A DNA stretch of 64,000 nt from AP-15 sp963733945 (GTDB taxonomy: Bacteria > Pseudomonadota > Alphaproteobacteria > ATCC43930 > CGMCC-115725). The position numbers and the translations under genes are program-made. The DNA lies in NCBI GenBank assembly GCA_963733945.1, contig CAVTFD010000046.1:1-64000 (forward strand), given 5' to 3'. The notes beneath the pieces are model-generated. The model was not told the origin of the DNA. It made no database searches and worked only from the letters and a program-made list of their open reading frames with translations. The first letter of the stretch is position 1, and each line of letters opens with the position of its first letter. Of this stretch, positions 42,575 through 51,189 are shown piece after piece.

Positions 42575-43219
42575 TCAGCGAGGGTATGGATACGGATAGG
42601 CATAGGGCGGCGGCGGGTAATAGCCCGGATATCCGTAAGGCGGCGGCGCGGCGGCGCCGTACCAATACGCGCGTCGCGCCGTGCGCCGGGCGACCCCGGC
42701 AAACGACAGCGGCGTCATTGGCATGCCGATAATGTCGACAAAAACCGAGGCCGGGCCGTCAGCGCCGGAAAGATCGCCTTCGAGCACGCGGACGCTGAAG
42801 GTCAATCGGTCGCCGTCGAGATGCGGACCGCGCAGCTCGACGACGGCGTCGCGAACCGCCGCGCCGTCCTTGCTCAGCACCGACACCGTGGCGTTTGGCG
42901 GGTCCTTGGCAAAGCTGCCGAGGGTCCACTCCTCCAGCAGGTGCCGGGTCAGCAGATGGCCGGCCGATCTGACCGGCCGGTCGGCAAAAACGATCGAGTT
43001 GGGACTGACCCCGGTCAGTGTCAGCGTCTGGCCTTGCAGGCTGGCGCCACGCGCGTTCATGACGATCAGCGAGGGCACCATGTCGACCTTGACCGACGCC
43101 TTCCCCGGCGGTGGCGTCGAGCTCGCGGGCGCCGTCGGCGCTTGCGCGCTTGCCAATACCGGTATGCAGAGCAATGCGAGTATTGAAAGCAATCGCCAGG
43201 TGTAGTGATTAGGTGGCAT
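42575..43219 (-). CDS. Periplasmic protein with Pro/Tyr-rich C-terminal tail
   Basis: 214 residues from ATG 43219 (GGGGAAAC upstream). Signal peptide LLSILALLCIPVLASAQA. The middle (about 45-170) has strand-like segments (KVDMVPSLIVMNARGASLQG, TLTLTGVSPNSIVFADRPVR) compatible with an immunoglobulin-like domain. The tail is a run of Pro, Tyr and Gly (YGYPGYYPPPPYAYPYPYP), low-complexity and likely extended, perhaps for binding cell wall or partner. Family unknown. Confidence 0.72.
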   Translation of the reverse strand: MPPNHYTWRLLSILALLCIPVLASAQAPTAPASSTPPPGKASVKVDMVPSLIVMNARGASLQGQTLTLTGVSPNSIVFADRPVRSAGHLLTRHLLEEWTLGSFAKDPPNATVSVLSKDGAAVRDAVVELRGPHLDGDRLTFSVRVLEGDLSGADGPASVFVDIIGMPMTPLSFAGVARRTARRAYWYGAAAPPPYGYPGYYPPPPYAYPYPYPR

Positions 43220-43267
43220 CGTAGTTTCCCCGAATATTGCAGATGTTCTGTTTACCAAAGAGAGTCG

Positions 43268-43516
43268 TCAGTGAGCGGTCGACTTCAGATATGCCCCCTG
43301 GTCCTCGATGCGCTGCATGCAGATCGCATAGCACGCCCCGATGTCTCCCGGGTTTTGTGCCCTGCAGACCGCACATTTCTGCCCCGCGATCTCCGACTGG
43401 CCGGCCGCGGTGTTGGGGTTGGGCGCGCTGCATCCGGCCATCAACATGCCCAGGGCGATCAAGCCCCCACGAACCGCAAAATTCCCCAGCAAGCGAGCGT
43501 CATGTTGCTTTCTCAT
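43268..43516 (-). CDS. Small lipoprotein with CxxC and Cys pairs
   Basis: 82 residues from ATG 43516. Leader VRGGLIALGMLMAGCSAPNP has a lipobox (MAGC). The mature part contains CAVCRAQNPGDIGACYAIC, that is C-x2-C, then C-x3-C, which could bind metal or form disulfides. Function unknown. It is the first gene of the minus-strand run 43516-39245, with short to moderate gaps (48, 46, 99, 1 and 73 bp), so probably one operon. Confidence 0.68.
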   Translation of the reverse strand: MRKQHDARLLGNFAVRGGLIALGMLMAGCSAPNPNTAAGQSEIAGQKCAVCRAQNPGDIGACYAICMQRIEDQGAYLKSTAH

Positions 43517-43564
43517 ATTCGCCCTCGACGTCAAATGATGAATGTCGGTTGGCCGCACGGTTTC

Positions 43565-43620
43565 GCCGGAGATTGCTTCGCTTTAATCGGAATCACAACT
43601 CAGACCTGTCATTGCGGGGA
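43565..43620. repeat. Partial palindromic repeat
   Basis: CGGAGATTGCTTCGCTTTA and CTGTCATTGCGGGGAGC here resemble the arms of the repeat at 1788-1872 (GATTGCTTCGCTGCGG and CTGTCGTTGCGAGGAGC), but in rearranged order. It is probably a second, decayed member of the same family, lying between the DUF2161 gene and the envelope cluster. Confidence 0.45.
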
Positions 43621-43631
43621 GCGGCCAGGCG

Positions 43632-44327
43632 TCACAATCTCGGCGGCTGCAGCGGCGCATCGTGAGCTGCTTCGAGGACACGGGCGGGCCAGCGCTGCAG
43701 GGCGGCTTCGCCGAGGGTGGTCAGGCGATAATGGCCGGGTTCGGTGCGCTCGAACCAGCCATAGACGTTGCGCAGCAGGATGCGGCCGGCATCGGGGGCC
43801 GCGGCCCGCAGGTCACGGGGGCGGTCGGCGCCGGCGCGCAGCCTCGCGGCGCAGGCAAGCGCGCGCTGGCGATAGGCGGTCATAATCGGCTGTCGGCTCG
43901 AGCCGCCGGGCGACGGGTCGCCGTAGCGATCGGCATGCTCGGCGAGCAGCCTGGTGCGCCTTCGCAGATCCGGCCGGGGTCGATAGGGGCCGGGCTCGGT
44001 CAATACCTCGACCCGGTCGCGCGCGGCGTCGACCGCCAAGAGACCGAGCCCGATCAGCCGGCACAGCCGGCGCACGCGCGGGTCGCGGTCGCGTCCCCGC
44101 CTGGTCATCGGCACCGCCAGCCACACCTCGTCCGCCGGGCGCACGCGATCGACCGCCTGCAACAGCAGATCGAGATTGAAGCCGCGTTTCATTTCGACGA
44201 TCGCGAGAAGCGCCGGTTCCCCGTCGCGCACCGCGACGATGTCGCAGCCGCAGACCTCGCCCTTCACCGCAAAGCCCGCTGCTTCGAGAAAATGCTTCAC
44301 ACTCGGATAGAGTGCGGTCTCGGCCAT
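43632..44327 (-). CDS. DUF2161 family protein (PD-(D/E)xK-like fold)
   Basis: 231 residues from ATG 44327 (MAETALYPSVKHFLEAAGF). Core VCGCDIVAVRDGEPALLAIV followed by EMKRGFNLDLLLQAVDR shows Asp...Glu-x-Lys spacing as in PD-(D/E)xK nucleases: D in CDIVAV, then E-M-K. The C-terminal half carries a winged-helix-like segment (ILLRNVYGWFERTEPGHYRL and TTLGEAALQRW). The family is described as a putative phosphodiesterase or restriction-like protein, with no proven activity. It is next to the metH terminus with 360 bp of repeat-rich sequence upstream. Confidence 0.82.
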   Translation of the reverse strand: MAETALYPSVKHFLEAAGFAVKGEVCGCDIVAVRDGEPALLAIVEMKRGFNLDLLLQAVDRVRPADEVWLAVPMTRRGRDRDPRVRRLCRLIGLGLLAVDAARDRVEVLTEPGPYRPRPDLRRRTRLLAEHADRYGDPSPGGSSRQPIMTAYRQRALACAARLRAGADRPRDLRAAAPDAGRILLRNVYGWFERTEPGHYRLTTLGEAALQRWPARVLEAAHDAPLQPPRL

Positions 44328-44492
44328 GCCGATTTTAGCCCCCCATGCCCCCATCGGCGCTACGCCCCCGCGTCACACCGGCTAAGCCGATATTCTACGA
44401 CCGAAAGAACTCGATGTCATTGTGAAATGCGAAATTGCGCCTATCTATACTCTTGATTGACCGCGGCGTGGGTGGCGAAAGCGATTTCCTGT

Positions 44493-44548
44493 GAATTCCC
44501 GGTTATGCGATTCGAATTCCCGGTTAGGGCATTTTGAATTCCCGGTTA
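44493..44548. repeat. Three direct copies of GAATTCCCGGTTA at 21-22 bp spacing
   Basis: Exact 13-bp copies at 44493-44505, 44514-44526 and 44536-44548, start-to-start distances 21 and 22 bp, i.e. two helical turns. Related inverted or degenerate forms follow (CGGGAATTG near 44557; AATTTCCCGGTTCGCGGGAATT at about 44634-44655). The array lies upstream of the DUF2161 gene and downstream of metH. It looks like a cooperative protein-binding array or iteron-like element. The rest of 44328-44690 holds no gene. Confidence 0.75.
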
Positions 44549-44690
44549 TCCGACACGGGAATTGCCGTCCAGAGCGGTGAATTTATTGGGGTTTTTCGAG
44601 ACATATTGGGGCGAAAACCGAAGGTTCCCGATTAATTTCCCGGTTCGCGGGAATTTGGCCGTCTGGCCCTGCCTCCGGCACCGGGCCGGC

Positions 44691-47600
44691 TCACACCGAG
44701 AAATACTTCGCCTGGGGGTGGTGGACGATGATCGCCGAGGTCGATTGCTCGGGGTCGAGCTGGTCTTCCTCTGAGAGGGTGATGCCGATCTCGTCGGCGT
44801 GCAGCAATTCGAGCAGCTGCTTCTGGTCGGCGAGGTTGGGGCAGGCGGGATAGCCGAACGAATAGCGGCTGCCGCGATAGCCTTGGTTAAGCATCGCCTC
44901 GGTATCGCGCGCCTCCTCGGCGGCAAAACCCAACTCGCCGCGGATGCGGCGATGCAGGTATTCGGCCAAGGCCTCGGCCATCTCGACCGACAGCCCGTGC
45001 AGGTAGAGATAATCCTGGTAGCGATTGTCAGCGAACCATTCGCGCGCCGCCTCGGACGCGCGCCGGCCCATCGTCACCACCTGCAGCCCGATCACGTCGC
45101 GCTCGCTACTGGAAACGTCGCGGAAGAAATCGGCGATGCACAGCCCGCCATCCTTGTTCTGGCGCGGAAACGAAAACCGGGTCAGCTCGCGGCGTCCGTC
45201 ATCGGCGAACAGGATCACGTCGTTGCCTTCGGCCGCGCAGGGCCAATAGCCATAGGCGGCCTGCGGCATCAGGATTTCCTCGCGGATCGCGATGTCGAGC
45301 ATCCGCGTCAATACCGGGCGCAACTCGTCCCTTGCCCATTCGCGGTACTCGGCCAACGACTTGCCGTCCTTCCGATAGCCCCACTGAAACTGATAGAGCA
45401 TGCGCTCGTTGAGGTACGGCACTACCGCCCTGGGCGACACCCGGGTGATTGCCCGCGGCCCCCAAAAGGGCGGCTGCGGCACCGCGACGTCGCGGGTCAG
45501 CTCGGCGCGGCGCAGGCGGATCTCGTCGAGATCGACCGGCCGCATCGGCCGCGGGTCGGCGGCGCGACCGAGCTTACGCGAGGGCTTGACCGCGCGGCCC
45601 TCGTTCTTGGCCCGAACCTCTCCGAGATGGGCATCGAATTTGCCGGTGACGATCTTGTCCATCAGGCCGAGCCCGTCGAAGGCGTCGCGGGCATAGGCGA
45701 CACGGCCGGCGGCATAGGCCTTGACGCAATCCTCCTCGACATAGCGCCGGGTCAAGGCGGCGCCACCCAGCATGACCGGGACGTCGAGACCCTGTCGGGT
45801 CATCTCTTCGAGGTTCTCGCGCATGACCACGGTCGATTTGACCAGCAGCCCCGACATGCCGACCGCATCGGCCTTATGCGTGACGGCAGCTTCGAGGATC
45901 GTGCCTATCGGCTGCTTGATGCCGAGATTGATGACCCGGTAGCCGTTGTTGGTCAGGATGATGTCGACGAGGTTCTTGCCGATGTCGTGCACGTCACCGC
46001 GCACCGTCGCCAAGACCACCGTGCCTCTCTCCTGACCCTCGACCCGCTCCATATGCGGTTCGAGAAAGCGCACCGCGGTCTTCATCGTTTCGGCCGATTG
46101 CAGCACGAAGGGGAGCTGCATTTTGCCGGCGCCGAACAATTCGCCGACCGTCTTCATGCCGGTCAGCAGGATGTCGTTGACGATGTCGAGCGGTTTCCAG
46201 CTCTCCATCGCCAGATCGAGGTCGGCTTCGAGATCCTGCCGGTCGCCATCGACGATGCGCTGGGCGAGCCGCTCTTCGAGCTTCTCCGGCCGGCTCTTTT
46301 TTTCGGCCTTCTCGCTCGTCCGGTTCTCGAACAGCGCGATAAACGCGTGAAGCGGGTCGTATCCGTCGCGGCGGCGGTCGAAGATCAGATCCTCGGCAAT
46401 CTGCGCTTCCTGCGGCGGGATGCGGTGCAACGGCATAATCCGCGAGAAGTGCACGATGGCGCCGGTCAGCCCGCGGCGCAGGGCGTGGTCGAGAAACACC
46501 GAATTCAGGATCTGCCGCGCCGGCGGGTTCAGGCCGAAGGAGATGTTCGACAGGCCGAGGATGATCTGGCATTCGGGCATCGCCCGCGCGATCTGCTCGA
46601 TCGCGTCCAAGGTATTGAGGCCGAGTCTGCGGTCGTCCTCGTTGCCGGTGCAGATCGTAAAGGTCAGCGGGTCGAACAGCAGATCCGCGGGCGGCAGGCC
46701 GTGCCTGACGCAGGCGAAATCGTGAAGCCGGCGAGCGATGGCAAGCTTGTGCTCGACCTCTTTCGCCATGCCGGTCTCGTCGATCGTCAGCGCAATGACC
46801 GCCGCGCCAAAGCGGCGCGCGAGCCCGAGCCGCTTGTCGGCGGCCTCCTCGCCATCCTCGAAATTGATCGAATTGATGATCGGCTTGCCGCCATAGAGCT
46901 TTAGCGCCGCTTCCAGCACCGGGTATTCGGTCGAATCGATGACAAGCGGGGCATTGACCGCGCCGCGCATGCGGGTCACCGCCTCGCTGATATCGGCGAC
47001 CTCGTCGCGCCCGACAAAGGCGGTGCACAGATCGAGTGTGTGCGAGCCTTCCTTGACCTGCTCGCGCGCCATCTCGACACAGCCGTCCCAGTCGCCTTGC
47101 TCCTGCAGCTGGCGGAATTTGCGCGAGCCGTTGGCATTGCAGCGTTCGCCGATTGACAGCCACGCGTTCTCCTGGCGCAACGCCACCTGGCCGTACAGCG
47201 AGGCGAGGGCAGGGGTCCAAATCGGACGGCGGGGCCGCGGCGCCAGGCGCCGGCGCTCGCGCCCGATACGGCGCAGCATCGCATCGAGGGCGGCGATGTG
47301 CGGAACATCGGTGCCGCAGCAGCCGCCGATCATATTGACGCCGTCCTCGGTCACAAAGCGCTCGAGCCACTGCGCGAGCTCGGCGGCTCCGAGCGGGTAT
47401 TGCGCATGACCGGCGACCAGTTCCGGCAAGCCGGCATTGGGCTGAACCGAAATAAAGCCCGGCCAATTCTCGCCAAGCCATTTGACGTGCTCGGCCATTT
47501 CGCGCGGGCCGGTCGCGCAATTGAGCCCGATCATCGGCACGCCGAGCGCCTCGACGATGGTCGCTGCGGCGGCGATATCTGCTCCGACCAACAGGCTGCC

Positions 47601-48188
47601 GGTGGTTTCGATCGTGACCTGAACAAGGATCGGCGTGTCCTTGTGTGCGTCCTCGCGCGCCCGCTTGGCGCCATTGACCGCCGCCTTGATCTGCAGTGGA
47701 TCCTGGCAGGTCTCGATAATGATGGCGTCGACCCCACCCGCGATCAGCCCGTCGCATTGAACGGCCAGTGCGTCTTCGAGTTCCTGATAGCCGATATGGC
47801 CGAGCGAGGGCAGGCGGGTTCCGGGTCCGACCGAGCCCAGCACAAAGCGAATGCGGCCGTCATGGGCGAATTCGGCGACCGTTTCGCGCGCGATCTCGGC
47901 GGACAGGCGGTTCAACGCGAAGGTGCGGTCGGCGAGCCCGAACTCGCCCAGTGTGATTGGCGAGCCGCCGAAGCTGTTGGTCTGGATCGCGTCGCAGCCG
48001 GCGGCGAGGTAACCTCGATGGATCTCCCGGATCAGATCGGGCCGGCTTTCACAAACGATTTCGGTGCAGTTCTCGTTGCCGAGAAAATCGCGCTCGATAT
48101 CGAGATTGCGCGCCTGGACCTGGGTTCCCATGGCTCCGTCGCACAACAGGACACGGTCGGCGAGATAATCGAGGAAATGCGCTACCAC
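44691..48188 (-). CDS. metH: Cobalamin-dependent methionine synthase
   Basis: 1165 residues, near the usual 1200. It transfers methyl from 5-methyl-tetrahydrofolate to homocysteine via B12. Domains in order: homocysteine-binding barrel with zinc ligands Cys224 (GLNCATG), Cys290 and Cys291 (GGCCGTDVPH); pterin barrel (about 340-630, with FDPLTFTICTGNEDD); cap and B12-binding domain with D-V-H-D-I-G at 732-737, where His734 is the lower cobalt ligand; and the C-terminal AdoMet reactivation domain (GYRKDGKSLAEYREW, YLHGLSVEMAEALAE). All are intact. GTG start at 48188, 12 bp after metF. Confidence 0.97.
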   Translation of the reverse strand: MVAHFLDYLADRVLLCDGAMGTQVQARNLDIERDFLGNENCTEIVCESRPDLIREIHRGYLAAGCDAIQTNSFGGSPITLGEFGLADRTFALNRLSAEIARETVAEFAHDGRIRFVLGSVGPGTRLPSLGHIGYQELEDALAVQCDGLIAGGVDAIIIETCQDPLQIKAAVNGAKRAREDAHKDTPILVQVTIETTGSLLVGADIAAAATIVEALGVPMIGLNCATGPREMAEHVKWLGENWPGFISVQPNAGLPELVAGHAQYPLGAAELAQWLERFVTEDGVNMIGGCCGTDVPHIAALDAMLRRIGRERRRLAPRPRRPIWTPALASLYGQVALRQENAWLSIGERCNANGSRKFRQLQEQGDWDGCVEMAREQVKEGSHTLDLCTAFVGRDEVADISEAVTRMRGAVNAPLVIDSTEYPVLEAALKLYGGKPIINSINFEDGEEAADKRLGLARRFGAAVIALTIDETGMAKEVEHKLAIARRLHDFACVRHGLPPADLLFDPLTFTICTGNEDDRRLGLNTLDAIEQIARAMPECQIILGLSNISFGLNPPARQILNSVFLDHALRRGLTGAIVHFSRIMPLHRIPPQEAQIAEDLIFDRRRDGYDPLHAFIALFENRTSEKAEKKSRPEKLEERLAQRIVDGDRQDLEADLDLAMESWKPLDIVNDILLTGMKTVGELFGAGKMQLPFVLQSAETMKTAVRFLEPHMERVEGQERGTVVLATVRGDVHDIGKNLVDIILTNNGYRVINLGIKQPIGTILEAAVTHKADAVGMSGLLVKSTVVMRENLEEMTRQGLDVPVMLGGAALTRRYVEEDCVKAYAAGRVAYARDAFDGLGLMDKIVTGKFDAHLGEVRAKNEGRAVKPSRKLGRAADPRPMRPVDLDEIRLRRAELTRDVAVPQPPFWGPRAITRVSPRAVVPYLNERMLYQFQWGYRKDGKSLAEYREWARDELRPVLTRMLDIAIREEILMPQAAYGYWPCAAEGNDVILFADDGRRELTRFSFPRQNKDGGLCIADFFRDVSSSERDVIGLQVVTMGRRASEAAREWFADNRYQDYLYLHGLSVEMAEALAEYLHRRIRGELGFAAEEARDTEAMLNQGYRGSRYSFGYPACPNLADQKQLLELLHADEIGITLSEEDQLDPEQSTSAIIVHHPQAKYFSV

Positions 48189-48200
48189 CGCCGGCTCCGT

Positions 48201-49136
48201 TCAGACCGCGGCGGCGGGCTTGTTCGCGCGCACGCCGAGCAGGTGGCAGATCGCGACGATCAGGTCGGCGCGGTTGAGCGTGTAAAAATGAAATTCGTGT
48301 ACCTCCTCGGCATGCAAACGCCGGCACTGCTCGGCAGCGATCGAGGCGGCGACCAGCCGCCGCGTGTCCGGATCGTCGTCGAGCCCATCGAAATGCCGTT
48401 GCATCCAGACCGGGATCGAGGCCCCACAAGCGGCACTGAACTTTTGGACCTGGGCGAAATTTGTAACCGGCAGAATGCCCGGAACGATCGGCACCGCGAT
48501 CCCGGCCGTCGCGGCGCGGTCGCGGAAGCGCAGAAAGAGGTCGACATCGAAAAAATACTGAGTGATCGCGCGGGTGGCGCCGGCATCGACCTTGCGCTTG
48601 AGGTTGTCGAGATCGCGCTCGTCGCTTTCCGCCTCGGGATGGGTTTCGGGATAGGCGGCGACGCTGATCTCGAAATCGGCGACGGTTTTGAGGCCGGAGA
48701 CGAGATCGGCGGCGTAGTGGTACCCCCCCGGCTGCGGCGCATAAGCCTGTCCGCCGGTCGGGGGGTCGCCGCGCAGCGCGACGATGTGGCGAATCCCGGC
48801 CTGCCAGTAATCCCACGCTATTGCATCGATCTCGGCGCGGGTCGCCGCGACGCAGGTCAAATGCGCCGCGGGTTCTAGGGCGGTCTCATAGCGGATGCGG
48901 CGGACCGTCGCATGGGTACGCTCACGGGTCGATCCGCCAGCGCCGTAGGTCACCGAGACAAAGCGCGGCGCCAATGGTTCGAGCCGCTTGATTGCCTCCC
49001 ACAGCCGCAGCTCCATTTCCGCCGTCTTTGGCGGAAAGAATTCGAACGAAACGCGCGGCGGACCGGCATCGAAATCGACGACCGGGTCGGCGGCCAGCCT
49101 GCCGCGCGGCAGCCCCGAAGCGAAATTCCCGCGCAT
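48201..49136 (-). CDS. metF: 5,10-methylenetetrahydrofolate reductase
   Basis: 311 residues. It reduces 5,10-methylene-THF to 5-methyl-THF with FAD and NAD(P)H, supplying the methyl group to MetH. Family landmarks: SFEFFPPKTAEMELRLW (about 30-46), VSVTYGAGGSTRERTH (about 60-75), HIVALRGDPPTGG and the FAD-binding segment AITQYFFDVDLFLRFRDRA. ATG 49136 overlaps the stop of the upstream regulator gene (ATGA/TGATG style, one shared base), so translation is coupled. The order regulator-metF-metH forms one operon for methionine regeneration. Confidence 0.96.
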   Translation of the reverse strand: MRGNFASGLPRGRLAADPVVDFDAGPPRVSFEFFPPKTAEMELRLWEAIKRLEPLAPRFVSVTYGAGGSTRERTHATVRRIRYETALEPAAHLTCVAATRAEIDAIAWDYWQAGIRHIVALRGDPPTGGQAYAPQPGGYHYAADLVSGLKTVADFEISVAAYPETHPEAESDERDLDNLKRKVDAGATRAITQYFFDVDLFLRFRDRAATAGIAVPIVPGILPVTNFAQVQKFSAACGASIPVWMQRHFDGLDDDPDTRRLVAASIAAEQCRRLHAEEVHEFHFYTLNRADLIVAICHLLGVRANKPAAAV

Positions 49137-50140
49137 CAGTGCAGCTCCCTCTCGACGAGCGCGGACGGCGTCACCGCACGCACATCCCCGCCTGATTGCC
49201 GATTAGCCGGCGCCGCGCGTCGGCGCGCGGTCCAGATCACAACCGTCAGCGGATCACCGGGTAACGCGCGCGAGGGGGCCGGATCGAGGCCGGCGGCGCG
49301 GCACCATTGGGCGATCTCGGCATCGCCAAAGCCGAGACGGCGATGGGCGTGCTCGTCGCGCAGGAATTCCAGCGCGTGCGGCGCAAAATCGACGAGCACC
49401 AGAATCCCGCACGGCCGCAATACCCGGGCCGCTTCGCCGATCGCCGCGGCCGGACGGTCGGCGTAGTGCAGAACTTGATGGATCACGACCGCGTCGAAGG
49501 ACCCATCGGGCAGCGCCAGCTGGTACATGTCGTCGCGACGGACTCGCCCATTGACCAACCCCGCCTGTTCGAGATTGACCCGCGCTACTGAGAGCATCTC
49601 GCGCGACTGGTCGATGCCGAGTGCCTGTCCGACCCGCGGCGCCAAGATCTCGAGCATTCGCCCGGTTCCAGTGCCGATGTCGAGCAGGTCGCGCGGGTCG
49701 GCCGCGGCGATGATCTCAACTAGTGCCGCCTCGACCTCGCGCTCGTCGATATAGAGAGAACGGATCCGATGCCACTGCGCGGCATTCTCGCGGAAATACG
49801 CGCTGGCGAGATCGGCGCGCTGTTGCTTGATCGCGCCGAGCCGCTGGAGATCGAGGGCGACGGTCGGATCGGCCTCGCCGCACGCGGCAACCAATTGCCG
49901 CGCCAGGGCGCTGGCTGGGGTCGATCGGCTCAGACGATAAAAGACCCAACTGCCCTCGCGGAAACGGTCGAGCAGGCCGGCGTCGCACAATAACTTTAGA
50001 TGCCGTGATACGCGCGGCTGGCTCTGCCCAAGGATCTGGGTCAGCTCGCTGACGGTGAGTTCGCCGCGGGCGCACAGCACAACGAGCCGCAGCCGGGTCG
50101 GTTCCGCCACAGCCCGCAAAGCCGCTAAGAGATGATCCAT
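49136..50140 (-). CDS. ArsR-family repressor fused to SAM-methyltransferase domain (SahR-type)
   Basis: 334 residues. Residues about 1-85 are an ArsR winged helix (TRLRLVVLCARGELTVSELT, then GQSQPRVSRHLKLLCDAGLL). Residues about 120-300 form a class I methyltransferase-like domain with LLDIGTGTGRMLEIL (152-166) and QLALPDGSFDAVVIHQVLHY. No metal-binding Cys pair (CxC) is present, so it does not sense metal. Known relatives (SahR) use the methyltransferase-like domain to sense S-adenosyl-homocysteine and control methionine-cycle genes. First gene of the metF-metH operon; its own promoter carries a perfect dyad. Confidence 0.88.
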   Translation of the reverse strand: MDHLLAALRAVAEPTRLRLVVLCARGELTVSELTQILGQSQPRVSRHLKLLCDAGLLDRFREGSWVFYRLSRSTPASALARQLVAACGEADPTVALDLQRLGAIKQQRADLASAYFRENAAQWHRIRSLYIDEREVEAALVEIIAAADPRDLLDIGTGTGRMLEILAPRVGQALGIDQSREMLSVARVNLEQAGLVNGRVRRDDMYQLALPDGSFDAVVIHQVLHYADRPAAAIGEAARVLRPCGILVLVDFAPHALEFLRDEHAHRRLGFGDAEIAQWCRAAGLDPAPSRALPGDPLTVVIWTARRRAAPANRQSGGDVRAVTPSALVERELH

Positions 50141-50170
50141 CGACCCGCTTCTTCATTCATGCTCGACAGC

Positions 50171-50199
50171 AAGATATACAGATATCTTTATGTTCGCAA
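50171..50199 (-). promoter_or_regulatory. Promoter and operator of the regulator-metF-metH operon
   Basis: A perfect dyad AAGATAT-ACAG-ATATCTT occupies 50171-50188. On the minus strand a promoter fits over it: -35 TTGCGA (plus-strand 50194-50199), 17-base spacer, -10 TATCTT (50171-50176), the -10 being one half-site. The regulator start is 30 bp downstream. Binding by the ArsR-type protein would therefore block RNA polymerase; autoregulation is inferred from position. Confidence 0.72.
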
Positions 50200-50307
50200 G
50201 CGAATTACCCAGAAGCAGGGTGGAGATGTTCGGGTGGAGCGAGCAACCCCTTGCCGCTGCCGCCGATTTCCCGCAAATATCTCGCGCGCAAAGGAGACGC
50301 CAACCTA

Positions 50308-51189
50308 ATGCGAGCCCAACCAATGAATGTTCGTACGTTGCGTCTTACCTTTACGGTCCCGTTTATCATGCTCGCCCTGATCGTCTCGGGCTGCGCCACG
50401 ACGCCGCAAAATCCCCAGCAAGCGTCCCTCGCGGGTGAAGACTTCCACGACCCGTTCGAGGATACGAACCGCAAGATTTTTGACTTCAACCAAGTTGTCG
50501 ATCGCCACGTATTGGTGCCGGTGGCGAAGGCCTATCGCGCATCGCTGCCTCAACCGGTGCGCAATTCGCTGCGCGATTTTCTGATCAACCTGCAAGAGCC
50601 GCTGGTTTTCGCAAACGACGCGCTGCAAGGCGATTTTCGACGGGCCAAAGACACCGTTGTGCGCTTCGTGCTCAATTCGACGATCGGGATGGCCGGGCTC
50701 GTCGACGTGGCCGGGCGCTGGGGCATCCCGCATCACGAGCAGGATTTGGGGATCACCCTCGGAGTCTGGGGCATCCGGGAGGGCCCTTATCTCGTGGTGC
50801 CGATCCTTGGCCCATCCGATGCGCGCGATCTCGGCGCCCAGGCAGCTGAGGCGTTTGGTGATCCCTGGAACAGGCTCGTCTCTGGTGACCCATGGACCCT
50901 CTATTGGATTCCGTACGTGCGGGGCGCGGTCAGCGGCGTCGATCAGCGGGCGCGCTACCTCGACACCCTCGCCGATATCGAGCGGACCTCGCTTGACTAT
51001 TACGCTACGATCCGCTCGCTCTATCGGCAGCGCAGGGCGGCGCTTATCCGAGGCGAACGGAAGGACTTGCCGCCGCCAGCTGGCTTCACCGAGAACGGCG
51101 GCCCGGCCCCGCCGGCAATTTCAGCGAACTATGCGTCTGTGACGCCCGTTATCTCAAGAGCGCAAAATGGTTCCGAGGTAACCCGGTAA
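50308..51189 (+). CDS. mlaA: MlaA (VacJ) outer-membrane lipid asymmetry lipoprotein
   Basis: 293 residues from ATG 50308 (AAGGAGA at 50291-50297); ATG 50323 is an alternative. Lipobox LIVSGCATT. Family motifs: DPFEDTNRKIFDFNQVVD (about 48-65), LNSTIGMAGLVDVAGRWGIP (about 112-131) and the DLGITLGVWGIREGPYLVVP (about 136-155) segment that shapes the lipid channel. MlaA removes misplaced phospholipids from the outer leaflet and passes them to MlaC. The mlaC gene follows with a one-base overlap (TAATG). The MlaFED inner-membrane complex is not encoded here. Confidence 0.94.
   Translation: MRAQPMNVRTLRLTFTVPFIMLALIVSGCATTPQNPQQASLAGEDFHDPFEDTNRKIFDFNQVVDRHVLVPVAKAYRASLPQPVRNSLRDFLINLQEPLVFANDALQGDFRRAKDTVVRFVLNSTIGMAGLVDVAGRWGIPHHEQDLGITLGVWGIREGPYLVVPILGPSDARDLGAQAAEAFGDPWNRLVSGDPWTLYWIPYVRGAVSGVDQRARYLDTLADIERTSLDYYATIRSLYRQRRAALIRGERKDLPPPAGFTENGGPAPPAISANYASVTPVISRAQNGSEVTR

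Noticed and set aside
44493..44548. CRISPR array
   Set aside because: Copies are 13 bp with 8-9 bp gaps, far from CRISPR dimensions, and no cas genes occur.
44799..46904. Long plus-strand ORF (701 codons) opposite metH
   Set aside because: Pure antisense of conserved MetH domains, no ribosome-binding site or family.
47298..48878. Plus-strand ORF across metH and metF
   Set aside because: Same reason: antisense of two intact operon genes.
50141..50307. SAM or SAH riboswitch before metF-metH
   Set aside because: The leader is too short and contains a protein-operator dyad; no riboswitch core is visible.
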